Shown in pieces: positions 4,529 to 13,278 of a DNA stretch of 15,962 nucleotides; positions within the stretch are counted from its first letter, which is position 1; each line of letters opens with the position of its first letter. Below the pieces are notes generated by a model. It had not been told where the DNA came from. It searched no databases and saw only the letters and a program-made list of their open reading frames with translations. The stretch comes from an uncultured Kiritimatiellota bacterium (lineage in GTDB: Bacteria; Verrucomicrobiota; Kiritimatiellia; RFP12; UBA1067): assembly GCA_934675625.1 (NCBI GenBank), contig CAKURH010000088.1, positions 1-15,962 on the forward strand. The letters are read 5' to 3'. A program made the position numbers and the translations under genes.

Positions 4529-7471
4529 TCACCAACCGTACCAACTGGTGAACGGGTAGACGGGGGCGGCGCCCGGAAGAGCCGTCCCCGCGTCTGCCGG
4601 GCGAATCACAAACGCCCCGCGCCAAGACGCCCCCATCTGTCGACGCAGGGGCTCACTGGCGCTGTAACTCGTCATCACGTCTGCCGTCGTCAGTACCGTC
4701 CGTCCCTTGAACCCCTCAAAGATGACACGCCCGTCAGCAGGCCGGAAGATCAACCCGTACCGACCGTCAGACACGAATAGGTTTCGCGTCTTCTGGCGGA
4801 ATCCATCGAATCGGATGTCATCACGGTCAAGCGCGAAGACTCCTGGCTCGTTGTGCATGGACTTGCCATCGGACGACGTCCAAGGGCCGAGGCCATCCCA
4901 GTCTACGCGTCGCAGCGACGCACCGAAGTCAAAGCCCAGTCCCAGCTCGATGAGCTCAGCGCGCATGTCGTCCGAGGCCCTGATCACGTAGTCGACCGAC
5001 AAAGCGGCGTCAGGCAGCGTCCGAACGGTCAGCGTTGCGTCAAAGAACGACGATGCCGTCGGATTCTCGTCTTTCAGCCATCGACAGCGGAGAATCTTCG
5101 CATCACCCTGACCGTCCACGGACAGGACATGGGCCTTTGCCAGATAGTTCGTGATCCAGTCGTCGCCGATCTTCCAGTCGCGGATTCTGTCCCAATGCTC
5201 GGCGATGCCTTTCATTTCAATTTGGCTGCGGTTCTTGAGTTGGTTGAGACCTGGACGCCGATTCGTCCGAAGGACGAGCGGCAGTTCCGTGCGCCGACCA
5301 TCCCGCGTCCAGACAAACGAGCCCTTCTCATCGACAAGCAGCCGCCCGGCCGACCCAAACGCAAAGGCGCGCGACGGCGACGTCTCGTCCAGACGCCAAG
5401 CGTCCTCGCAGACCGGCAACCGATTAGGGGCGAGCACGCGAACCCTGAGAATCGCATGGCGCAACGGCGACGTGATTGGCGGAACGATCTCGAAGGTCGT
5501 GCGAGCCAGAGCCGACAGCGCGATCTCACCGCGCTCCCGCACGGCGCCCGTCAGGTCGTCTGCCACGCGCCAGTCGAGCGTGTGCCCGGACGCCGACAGG
5601 AAATCATGTCGGTTGACACCTTTCAGCTTCTGGCCGTCCCATGAGAGTCGAATCGGCGCGTAGAGCTTGCGTACAAGCCAATACGACTCCTTCTCCCATC
5701 CCGTCGCGAACATGATGCCGTCCGACCCGTAGCCGCCGTAGCTGTCGATGAAATGGCGCGGATCCGTCCAGACGCCCTGATGTTCAGGTTGCGTGTACTT
5801 GTAGCGCACCCGCATCTGCGGTCTGCTCGGCCATTTGCCGGACATGCGAAATTCGTCCATCTGCGTCTCGTCCTGAAGGATGCCATGGTCGTGCCAATGC
5901 CAAATCGAGCCGCCGACCATCTGGTCGTGATCCTGGAGATACTTCTGACGCCACTCGAAATCGGCAAACGCATTGCCGCGCGCGTGCGAATGCTCCGTCA
6001 TGACGATCGGCAGGTTCGTGCAGATCCCGCGCACCCAGTCGAGCGTCTCCCGGGAGGCATAGTGAATCGACAGAATCTCCTGCCGCCCTTCTGTCGCGGC
6101 CAAGAATCCACGCAGGGTCTTTTCGTCGTCGAACACCTTCGGATGCGGCATGAGCCGCGGGCGCGTGGGGTCGAGCGACTTCACGAGATCAAGCGCCGGA
6201 CCGAGCGTCTGCTCCGGATAGGGATTTTCGTTGCCGACCGACCAGAGCGTGACACAGGCCTCGTTCTTGTCGCGCAAGACCGTCCGCCGCGCACGATCCA
6301 GCAAGCACGGCAACGTCGCGAGGCTCCCCAGCTCCCGGCGTCCGCCGGACGCATAGGGAATCTCGTCTGCGACGTAGAAGCCCATGCGCGAACACTCCTC
6401 GTAGAACGACGGCGCGAAGGGATAGTGCGCGGTTCGGATGAAGTTGACGTTCGCGCGCTTCATCGACTCCAACCGCCACCGGAAATCGTCCCGCGTGAAA
6501 GCGCGCCCGTGGAGGGGATCCGTCTCGTTGAGGCAGACGCCCCGGAGAAAGACAGGCCGCCCATTGACCAGCAGACGCGTCCCTTCAACGCGCACATCCT
6601 TGAGGCCGACCTCCTTGACCAGCCGCTGGATCAGCCGTCCGTCAGCCCCAAAGAGCAGCATCTGCAACCGATAGAGGTTTGGCGTCTCGGCCGTCCAAAG
6701 GTCTGGCGTGTCCACACGGCCAGACAGCATGTTGAGGCCGTCCTTCGCCACGACGTCCCAGCCAACGGTCTCGAGACCGGCCGAATCGAGGAGCGCAACC
6801 TTGAGGCGCGCGCCTGGAGTCAGCGACCTCACCCCGCCGAGAAAGACGCGAAGCGCCAAGTCCGCATGCCCGTCCCTTGCCACGGTCGTGCGCAAGTCGA
6901 AATCCGAAAACCAGTTGTTGCCGACCGTGAAGAGCGTCACGTCGCGCGTGATGCCGACAAAGGCCCAGTCGTCACACTGGTCGAACCCCGCATGCGGCAC
7001 ACGTCCCTTCACAAGGACTTCAAGAACGTTCTCGCCCTTCACCAGCGCATCCGTGACATCAAACTGGCTGAGATTGTACGCGCTATCCGCCTCGCCGACC
7101 TTCGTCCCGTTGACGAAAAGCGAAAAGCCGTACATGACACCGTCGAAGCGAACGATGACGCGCCGCCCTTCATATCGGTAGGCGTTCCACGCGAACGTTC
7201 GGCGATAGCGCCCGCACGTGTCCGGGACACACGTCGAGTATTCGGCTCGCTTGAACCCCTGGTTTTCCCACGTCCCCGGAACTTGCGCCTTCTGCCAGGG
7301 ACCGCCGTCGATGCTGAGATCCCACGTGCCGTTGAGCGATTCGCACTCGATCCTGTCGCGAACCGGGTAGACCAGCCCATCGACGCGACCGAAGAATGCG
7401 TCCGCCGAGACGCCAAGGCAAGCGCAAAGCGCGCCCAGAAACAACACTCCCCCTCGCATGCCAATGCTCAC
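4529..7471 (-). CDS. Secreted glycoside hydrolase family 2, beta-galactosidase-like
   Basis: This 980-residue exported enzyme has the LacZ-type five-domain layout. A signal peptide (about 1-25, ending VSADA) is followed by the GH2 sugar-binding sandwich (40-185), an Ig-like domain (190-290), the TIM barrel (about 292-560), a further sandwich (600-690) and a C-terminal region. In that region VDYVIRAS and RVDWDGLGPW resemble the beta-galactosidase small-chain domain. The predicted acid/base is Glu415 in WSVGNEN and the nucleophile is Glu493 in PIVMTEHSHARGN. RTAHYP (346-351) matches LacZ SHYP. Two loops differ from LacZ: RHEHHP is replaced by LNETDP, and WDWVDQ by WHWHDH (524-529). Substrate specificity is therefore uncertain; a beta-linked hexose or uronic acid is plausible. 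The start is GTG, with GGGG AAGGGGG about 6 nt upstream; an ATG four codons in is the alternative. It is the last gene of the operon, 20 nt after the beta-helix gene. Confidence 0.9.
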   Translation of the reverse strand: MSIGMRGGVLFLGALCACLGVSADAFFGRVDGLVYPVRDRIECESLNGTWDLSIDGGPWQKAQVPGTWENQGFKRAEYSTCVPDTCGRYRRTFAWNAYRYEGRRVIVRFDGVMYGFSLFVNGTKVGEADSAYNLSQFDVTDALVKGENVLEVLVKGRVPHAGFDQCDDWAFVGITRDVTLFTVGNNWFSDFDLRTTVARDGHADLALRVFLGGVRSLTPGARLKVALLDSAGLETVGWDVVAKDGLNMLSGRVDTPDLWTAETPNLYRLQMLLFGADGRLIQRLVKEVGLKDVRVEGTRLLVNGRPVFLRGVCLNETDPLHGRAFTRDDFRWRLESMKRANVNFIRTAHYPFAPSFYEECSRMGFYVADEIPYASGGRRELGSLATLPCLLDRARRTVLRDKNEACVTLWSVGNENPYPEQTLGPALDLVKSLDPTRPRLMPHPKVFDDEKTLRGFLAATEGRQEILSIHYASRETLDWVRGICTNLPIVMTEHSHARGNAFADFEWRQKYLQDHDQMVGGSIWHWHDHGILQDETQMDEFRMSGKWPSRPQMRVRYKYTQPEHQGVWTDPRHFIDSYGGYGSDGIMFATGWEKESYWLVRKLYAPIRLSWDGQKLKGVNRHDFLSASGHTLDWRVADDLTGAVRERGEIALSALARTTFEIVPPITSPLRHAILRVRVLAPNRLPVCEDAWRLDETSPSRAFAFGSAGRLLVDEKGSFVWTRDGRRTELPLVLRTNRRPGLNQLKNRSQIEMKGIAEHWDRIRDWKIGDDWITNYLAKAHVLSVDGQGDAKILRCRWLKDENPTASSFFDATLTVRTLPDAALSVDYVIRASDDMRAELIELGLGFDFGASLRRVDWDGLGPWTSSDGKSMHNEPGVFALDRDDIRFDGFRQKTRNLFVSDGRYGLIFRPADGRVIFEGFKGRTVLTTADVMTSYSASEPLRRQMGASWRGAFVIRPADAGTALPGAAPVYPFTSWYGW

Positions 7472-7491
7472 GGCACACCCCCTTCCCCGAC

Positions 7492-10083
7492 CTACGGAAT
7501 GACGGAAATGACTGCGTTGCGGACGACCTCGACAGTCTGCTGCCGTGCCGCGCCGTTGACCGGCCCGATCAGATACGGATAGGCTATGTCATCCAGGTCG
7601 TTCAAGCGTCCCGGCATCGGCCAGCCGACGCGAGCCTCACGCACGATGTCCACCACGAGGACGCCGGAGACGAGGCGAAGCGCTACCTTGCGCTGGTCAA
7701 AGCCGTCGACGCCATTCACCGAGCACTGGAATGCGAGTTCGTTCGCCGACGTCCGGCTGACGGTGCGAACTGACGAGAACACGTTCGAGACGGCCTGATG
7801 CCCGTCGGCCCGCCATGCCGCGCCCGTCAGCCTGTCGCGAAGCTCGAACCCGGCATTCGTCTCGTCGAAGGCCAGCACGAGCCGTCCGTCCGAAATGGAC
7901 GTCGTGCGCTCGTGATAGAGCTTCGCCACTGGGGCGTCCAGGAAAGCGGCGCATCTCGGCGCACCGCCGACGGGCCCGGTCTCGTCCACGTCCAGCACGT
8001 CGATTCCGCGCGTGAGCGCCGGCGATCCCGGACGAAAGCGAATGCCGCCGTTCGGCAGGTCCTCGATCAGCGGGTCGGCGTAGACGCTGCCCGCATCCGT
8101 GCCCGTCACCCGCCGCCAGGTCGCGAAGTCGCACGCCTCCGGCGCGCCGAACGCGGCGGCGGCACCGTCCGTGCGCCAGTAGACGTTGCTGGCGGCGAGA
8201 AGCCCCGCGCCGAAAGGGATCTCGAAGTCTGCCGCCGCGCGCCCTTTCGGATAGCGGACGCCCGGTCGTGCCGCCTTTCCCGGCGCACGCCAGACGAACA
8301 CGTTCCGCATGAACTCGACCTCGACGTTCGCGGGATTCGTCGCGGGCACATGGAGGTCATACTGAAGGATCCGGCCGAAGAGGAAGACGTTGTCGTGAAC
8401 GAGATTGCGCACGTCGCCGTTCAGGTTCTGATGATAGCTGCGAACCGTGTCGCGCACAAGGTTGTGATGGATCTCGACCCCGCTCGACGACTCGTCCGGG
8501 TAGATGCCCGTGCCGCCGTAAGCGAACACGCTGACGTCGTGTAGGTAGTTGTGGTGGACGCTTGTCCCGGGAGCCCGTCCAAGGAGATAGACAAAGCCCA
8601 TGTCGGAGAGAAGACGCTGGCCGATGTCGTGGATGTGGTTGTAGGCGGTCTCGTTGTGGTGCGACATCGTCGGGAGGCACGACCAGTCCCATCCGACGCT
8701 GACGCCCGAATAGTAGAGGTCGTCGATCTCGTTGTGCAGGAACCGGTTGTGCGACGCCCGGAGACAGAGAAGGCCCACCGCATCCGGGAAGACGCGTCCA
8801 CCACCCGTCACGCGGCAGTTCTCGACCGTGATGTGATGCGTCAGGTCCCACGCCTTCCCGTCGAAGCCCGCGACCGTCTCGCCCATCGGCTGCGGGCTGT
8901 CCGTCGGCAGGTCGGCGTAGCCCTTGTAGGGCGCCCCCATCTTGACGCCGCCCGCGCCGAGGTCGCGCATGAGCGTGTCCGAGATGCGGCAGTCTCGGAC
9001 ACCGGGGCCAAACGCCACCGCATAGCCGCCGAGCCGCGTCATGACGCACCCCTCGAAGGCGACTTCCCGCGCGCGCACGAGCTCGATCGCCGCCGGCACC
9101 TGAAAGGCCGCCTGCACGGCAAAGCTCCCTTCTGGAGGCGTCGAATGGCCGTCAAGCGTGAAGACGATGTCCTTGAAGACGACGTTCTCGACGGCGCGCC
9201 CGGTCTCGCCGCGCACCAGCAGCAGCCGTTCGGACACGGGAACCTCGATGACGGTTTCCGCCGGCGTTTCGCCCGGGCACGGCATGTAGGACAGGACGCC
9301 CGTCGGACGATCCAGGTACCAGCTGCCGGGACGGCCAAACATCTCCTTGACGTTCTCGACCCAGAAGCGCGTGCCGCGATAGGCCGAGTGGGCGGAGGTG
9401 CAGTAGCGCGGTGCCGTGAAGCGGACGATCCGGTTCGCCGCGTCAAGCGAGCCGATGCGCATGCGCGAGGTGTTCCACTTCTGCAGGTTGAAGAGCTCCA
9501 TGTCTGCGCGATTTGACCAGTCCGGGTCAATGGCGTCCCCTTCGTAGGCAAAGCCCGCGACGAGCCCCGGCTCTTCCTTGACGGGCCCCGTCTGCGCGTG
9601 AATCACGTTCGAGACCGTCAGCGAATAGCCGTCGGACGGAAAGCGCGGGCGGAACCGCCGGACGCCATCGGCAAAGAGCCGCGTGAAGTTCCATCTCCCG
9701 TCCCGGACTTCGGGCAGAGTCACGCGCCAGGCTCCGTCGGCCCCGACTTGCCAGCCCCTGATGCGGCGTCCGCCCGTGACGATGGCCGGGCGCTGCGGGT
9801 CTGCGCTGCGGTAGACGACCCGGCAACCCGCGTCTCCGCCGGCCGACGGCGGCAGGACAGCGGCCTTGTCCAGCGGATACGCGCCCGGCGCCAGCCGCAC
9901 TTCGATGACCGTCTCGCCCGGCGAGACCGCCCGGCAATCGGCCACGCGCGAAAAGACGGACTGGAGCGGCGTCCCCGCCGCGACCTCCAGCGTCGCGGCG
10001 TGCGCAGCGGAAAAGAACAGTAACAGGACGAGCGGCAAGATGAACCTCTTGGCCTGTCCCTGTACCGCGTTGTTTCTTTTCAT
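7492..10083 (-). CDS. Secreted right-handed beta-helix enzyme, GH141-like, with extra C-terminal domain
   Basis: This 863-residue protein begins with a signal peptide ending SAAHA (residue 29). An N-terminal sandwich (30-160; LAPGAYPL, PAIVTGGRRIRGW) leads into a parallel beta-helix (about 295-600) rich in strand-turn units such as ITVENCRVTGGG, VHHNYLHDV and VEIHHNLVRDT. GVSVGWDW, LSDMGFVYLLG and IYPDESSSG match the core pattern of GH141-type enzymes, known for fucosidase and xylanase activity; Asp494 and Asp530 are candidate catalytic acids. The helix closes with RFRPGSPAL and VDETGPVG (682-706). About 150 further residues follow (715-863; LVLAFDETNAGFELRDRLTG), resembling the N-terminal sandwich of larger hydrolases and ending abruptly. 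The ATG at 10083 is chosen because AAGGAG lies 10 nt upstream and it opens a normal signal peptide; an upstream ATG at 10119 adds 12 residues. Family-level specificity is not certain. Confidence 0.85.
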   Translation of the reverse strand: MKRNNAVQGQAKRFILPLVLLLFFSAAHAATLEVAAGTPLQSVFSRVADCRAVSPGETVIEVRLAPGAYPLDKAAVLPPSAGGDAGCRVVYRSADPQRPAIVTGGRRIRGWQVGADGAWRVTLPEVRDGRWNFTRLFADGVRRFRPRFPSDGYSLTVSNVIHAQTGPVKEEPGLVAGFAYEGDAIDPDWSNRADMELFNLQKWNTSRMRIGSLDAANRIVRFTAPRYCTSAHSAYRGTRFWVENVKEMFGRPGSWYLDRPTGVLSYMPCPGETPAETVIEVPVSERLLLVRGETGRAVENVVFKDIVFTLDGHSTPPEGSFAVQAAFQVPAAIELVRAREVAFEGCVMTRLGGYAVAFGPGVRDCRISDTLMRDLGAGGVKMGAPYKGYADLPTDSPQPMGETVAGFDGKAWDLTHHITVENCRVTGGGRVFPDAVGLLCLRASHNRFLHNEIDDLYYSGVSVGWDWSCLPTMSHHNETAYNHIHDIGQRLLSDMGFVYLLGRAPGTSVHHNYLHDVSVFAYGGTGIYPDESSSGVEIHHNLVRDTVRSYHQNLNGDVRNLVHDNVFLFGRILQYDLHVPATNPANVEVEFMRNVFVWRAPGKAARPGVRYPKGRAAADFEIPFGAGLLAASNVYWRTDGAAAAFGAPEACDFATWRRVTGTDAGSVYADPLIEDLPNGGIRFRPGSPALTRGIDVLDVDETGPVGGAPRCAAFLDAPVAKLYHERTTSISDGRLVLAFDETNAGFELRDRLTGAAWRADGHQAVSNVFSSVRTVSRTSANELAFQCSVNGVDGFDQRKVALRLVSGVLVVDIVREARVGWPMPGRLNDLDDIAYPYLIGPVNGAARQQTVEVVRNAVISVIP

Positions 10084-10122
10084 GGCTTGAGTTCTCCTTG
10101 TCGATTCCATCACCTGCATCCA

Positions 10123-13100
10123 TCACCTGTAGATGACATAGACCGGTTCGCACGAGAGCGGCAAGGTCGTCAGCGAGCGCCCCTCCATGTCGCAGACCGC
10201 GAGGGGCCGAATCCCCTTCGGCAGCGCGAAGACGCCGTCCGGCGCGCCGTCCGTGTCGTGGTCGGGCGTCCAGTAGACGAGAACCTTCTCGCCCTTCCAA
10301 CCCGTGAAGTAGGCCGTGAACGTGCCGTCTTCGCGTTCCTCAAGCCGCTCGAAGCGGCCGCCGTCCAGCAGGCGGTTGAAGTGGGCGAGCGCCGCCACGC
10401 CCGCGCGCGGCGTCATGTCGATGTTCATCATGTCGAGGCCGTGGTAGATCAGGTTGCTCTTGAACATGAAGGCGAACTGGCGTTCGACGCCAACCGACCA
10501 GCGCAGAATGTTGCAGCGCACGGCACGGGCGGCCGCGAGGCGTTCGGCGTACCAGTCGGCGCGCCCCTCGCTCGGCGAAAACTGCCAGGGCGCGACCGTG
10601 TTGAACTGCGCACCTGACTCGGTGTCCCAGATGACGTTGTTCGCATAGGCGGCCCTGAACCGGCGCGACTGCTCCGCCAGGTAGCGGTAGTGGGTCATGC
10701 CGTCCGCGCCCGGGCTGTCGGAGATGCATCGCTCGAACGGCTGGCGCAGGATGGACGAGATGTGGTACGCATGGCCCAAGTCGTAGGGATGGATGCCGTG
10801 TACGTCGTTCCACCGATTGAGGCCACAGGCGAGCGCACGCGCGATCCACGTCTCATGTTCGGGCGTCTCGACAAGCGTCGGGAAGCGGCTGGCGGGGAAT
10901 CCCGGCCCCTGCACGACAATGCGCGGATCGACCTTCTTGAAGCCCCTGTACGTCGCCTCCATCAGCTCGGTGAAATCGTCCGGCGGGTGCCCGCCCGTCT
11001 CGTTGATGAGGTTGATCGCATCGAACTTTCCGGCATAGTGGTGCGCGAAGTCCTCGGCGAACCTTTCCACGTCTGCCGGGCGCATGGAGTAGGTGAAGCC
11101 GCCCTGCACGGGATGCCCAAGTTCGCGCCCATGGCTCCACGGCGGCGCGTCGTGGCACAGGAACTCGACCATCACGCCCATGCCGTGCGCCTTCGCGTCG
11201 GCGAGATAGTCATCCCACTTCCAGTTGTACGTGCCCTGCGGATATTCCGTGTTGCGCCAGTTGCCGCACCCCATCGTCCGCAGCCACTTGTAGCCGAGAA
11301 GCGCGAGCGTGTCGAGCGCCTCGTTCCAGCTTCCGGACATGAAGTAGACCGTCGAGCTCGTGTTTCCGCGCCGCCCCGACAGGTCGAAGCCGCCGAGAAT
11401 GCCCGCCCAGCTCTTCCCGTACGGCACGGGCCGCGGCGGGGCGACGCCCGCGCATGTCGTCACGTTCGAGCAGATCGGCTGCCCGTCAACGACGAAGGTC
11501 GTCTCGATGCGGCGGTAGCCCGGTTCGTCGACGACGTAGGCGCGGCTGAAGGACTGCGTGTCGCCGGCGTCGATCTCGACCGGGATCCGGCTCGTCTTCA
11601 GCGCTTCGCCGCGCACGTCGCGCGTGACGACGGCGATCTCGCCCTTGAGCCCGCGCGCGCCGCCGTTGGCGAGCCGGATGTCGAGCTTCTGCCGCGAGCC
11701 GACCGGGAAGACCTTGTACGTGACCGGAAAGGCCGCGCCGATTTCGCACGGCTCCGCGCGAAACGGCTTCATCTCCGCTCCGTAGTCGAGCTGGATGCCG
11801 TCGATCCACAGCACGTTGTCCGGCGCGACGCCCTCCGTCCGGAAGCGGAGGTTGCAGTAGCCGGGCGAAACGTACGCGCGTTTCGGCTCGGCCGTGCCGC
11901 AGTAGCGCGCCCACGCAGGGCCGATCTCCCACGTGCCCACGCGCGCATAGGGAAAGCCCGCGCGCACGCGCATCCGCTTCGTGGACTTCGCCCAGAAACT
12001 GAACGTGTACGGCTTGTCGGGGTGGCACCTGAACGGCGGCGTGTCAAAACCGAAGCCGTTGCCGCGCACCTTGAGCGAACATTTGCCGACAGCGGCCGTC
12101 GTCTCGTCGACCGCAAACGTGCGCAGGACGCCGTCGTTGACGTTCGTCGCATCGATCTGGAAATCCGCCCGCGCGAACGCCGGGCCCTGCTCGAACGAGG
12201 CGTTGGGGAAATGCGGCCGCGTGGGGTCGCCGACAAACGCCTCGTCAGGCGCCACGAGAGAATAGTTCAGGTCATCGACCAGCAGGGTCGTCGGCTCCGC
12301 GTCCTCCGTCCGGGCGTCCAGAAGGAACTGGACGCCCGTGTAGCCGCGCCGCTCGGGCTGGCATTGCGGAGAGCCCTTGACCTCGAAGCGCGTCCAGACG
12401 CCCGGCTTCAGCCAGAGTGACTCGCGGCAGTTGAACCGGCGCACGCCGCCCAGCGGGTTCGTCATCTTGAACTGGACAAGCGTTCGCCGCGAGGCTTTCA
12501 CCCACACGGACGCGCACAGGGCATCGCCGCTCTTTGCGAAGCCGCACATCGGCGCCGCGAGTGCAAGCGACTTCCTGAACGCTGCCCGCAACGCCCGTCG
12601 CCCTTCTTTCGTCTCGTTCTCGGCCACCGTCAGCCGAAGGACGTCGTGCCGGCCCGTGACACGCCACTCGAACGGCAGGTCGCCGGGCGCCGTCGACTCG
12701 AAGCCGGGGTCGTCGAGCGCACCGCCGTACAGGCGGTCGCGGTCATTGGCCTTGCGGACGAAGATCCGGCCGACCTGCCAGTCGCCGGACAGGAGCGCGA
12801 CGTTCAGGCTCGCGCGCGGCGCATCGTCCGTCTGGAAGTAAAGCCGCGCCCGCCCCCATCGCTCCGTTGCGCCAAGGCACATCGCGCCGAGCGTCTTCGG
12901 TTGAAAGGCCGCATCCGTCTCGCCGGGCGCAACGTTCACGGCGCAGTCAAAGGGAACGCCGTCCGGCTTCTCCCCTTTCCCGTCCGCCGTCAGCCGATAG
13001 CGGAACGACAAGACATACCACGTCCGCGCCTCGACGTCGAAGGACTGGTGAAGACTTCCGGCGCCTTTCCCCTGAAGGTAGAACAGCGGCTCGGCCAGGC

Positions 13101-13266
13101 CCTCGAACGACTCGATCTGCCCGCGCCTGGCCGACGTGACGCCCCAGCACGACTCGGCGTCGTTGAACTCAAAATCCCTGAGGATGTTCCCCGGCTCGTT
13201 GAAGGCTTGCGCGGAAAACGCCGACAGAACAAGGCCGACAGAGCCACACACTTTCCAGACAGACAT
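10123..13266 (-). CDS. Secreted clan GH-A glycoside hydrolase with N-terminal carbohydrate-binding sandwiches
   Basis: This 1047-residue protein has a signal peptide ending SAQA (residue 21). Three jelly-roll modules of CBM4/9 type follow, at about 25-175, 180-340 and 350-500; the repeated pattern is an 'N/D-x-x-FE' opening, as in LDDPGFES and FPNASFEQGP, with LLVDDLNY or LWIDGIQLDYG at the end. An Ig-like domain covers 510-605. The catalytic TIM barrel (about 615-960) has the clan A signature: a GTYNWKWDDYLADAKAHGMG helix-strand unit (678-697), acid/base Glu756 in INLINETGG, and nucleophile Glu883 in VIWDTESG. A short beta domain closes the protein (VLVYWTP, PVYVIYR). The overall look is closest to GH39/GH5-like enzymes, but I cannot assign a family. 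The start is ATG with a weak AAGAAG site 12 nt after the stop of the surface-protein gene. Confidence 0.85.
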   Translation of the reverse strand: MSVWKVCGSVGLVLSAFSAQAFNEPGNILRDFEFNDAESCWGVTSARRGQIESFEGLAEPLFYLQGKGAGSLHQSFDVEARTWYVLSFRYRLTADGKGEKPDGVPFDCAVNVAPGETDAAFQPKTLGAMCLGATERWGRARLYFQTDDAPRASLNVALLSGDWQVGRIFVRKANDRDRLYGGALDDPGFESTAPGDLPFEWRVTGRHDVLRLTVAENETKEGRRALRAAFRKSLALAAPMCGFAKSGDALCASVWVKASRRTLVQFKMTNPLGGVRRFNCRESLWLKPGVWTRFEVKGSPQCQPERRGYTGVQFLLDARTEDAEPTTLLVDDLNYSLVAPDEAFVGDPTRPHFPNASFEQGPAFARADFQIDATNVNDGVLRTFAVDETTAAVGKCSLKVRGNGFGFDTPPFRCHPDKPYTFSFWAKSTKRMRVRAGFPYARVGTWEIGPAWARYCGTAEPKRAYVSPGYCNLRFRTEGVAPDNVLWIDGIQLDYGAEMKPFRAEPCEIGAAFPVTYKVFPVGSRQKLDIRLANGGARGLKGEIAVVTRDVRGEALKTSRIPVEIDAGDTQSFSRAYVVDEPGYRRIETTFVVDGQPICSNVTTCAGVAPPRPVPYGKSWAGILGGFDLSGRRGNTSSTVYFMSGSWNEALDTLALLGYKWLRTMGCGNWRNTEYPQGTYNWKWDDYLADAKAHGMGVMVEFLCHDAPPWSHGRELGHPVQGGFTYSMRPADVERFAEDFAHHYAGKFDAINLINETGGHPPDDFTELMEATYRGFKKVDPRIVVQGPGFPASRFPTLVETPEHETWIARALACGLNRWNDVHGIHPYDLGHAYHISSILRQPFERCISDSPGADGMTHYRYLAEQSRRFRAAYANNVIWDTESGAQFNTVAPWQFSPSEGRADWYAERLAAARAVRCNILRWSVGVERQFAFMFKSNLIYHGLDMMNIDMTPRAGVAALAHFNRLLDGGRFERLEEREDGTFTAYFTGWKGEKVLVYWTPDHDTDGAPDGVFALPKGIRPLAVCDMEGRSLTTLPLSCEPVYVIYR

Positions 13267-13278
13267 GTCGCTTTCTTC

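Noticed and set aside
5753..7582. 609-codon open frame on the plus strand, opposite the GH2 gene
   Set aside because: The composition is typical of antisense translation (many Arg, His, Pro, Asp) and the frame extends past both ends of conserved GH2 motifs. No ribosome binding site or promoter supports it.
10084..10119. Longer N-terminus of the beta-helix protein, from the ATG at 10119
   Set aside because: It would add 12 polar residues before an otherwise normal signal peptide. The AAGGAG site is placed for the ATG at 10083.
10690..12420. 576-codon open frame on the plus strand, opposite the GH-A gene
   Set aside because: It is very rich in Arg, Val and Ala, has no recognisable motif, and lies entirely inside the opposite gene.
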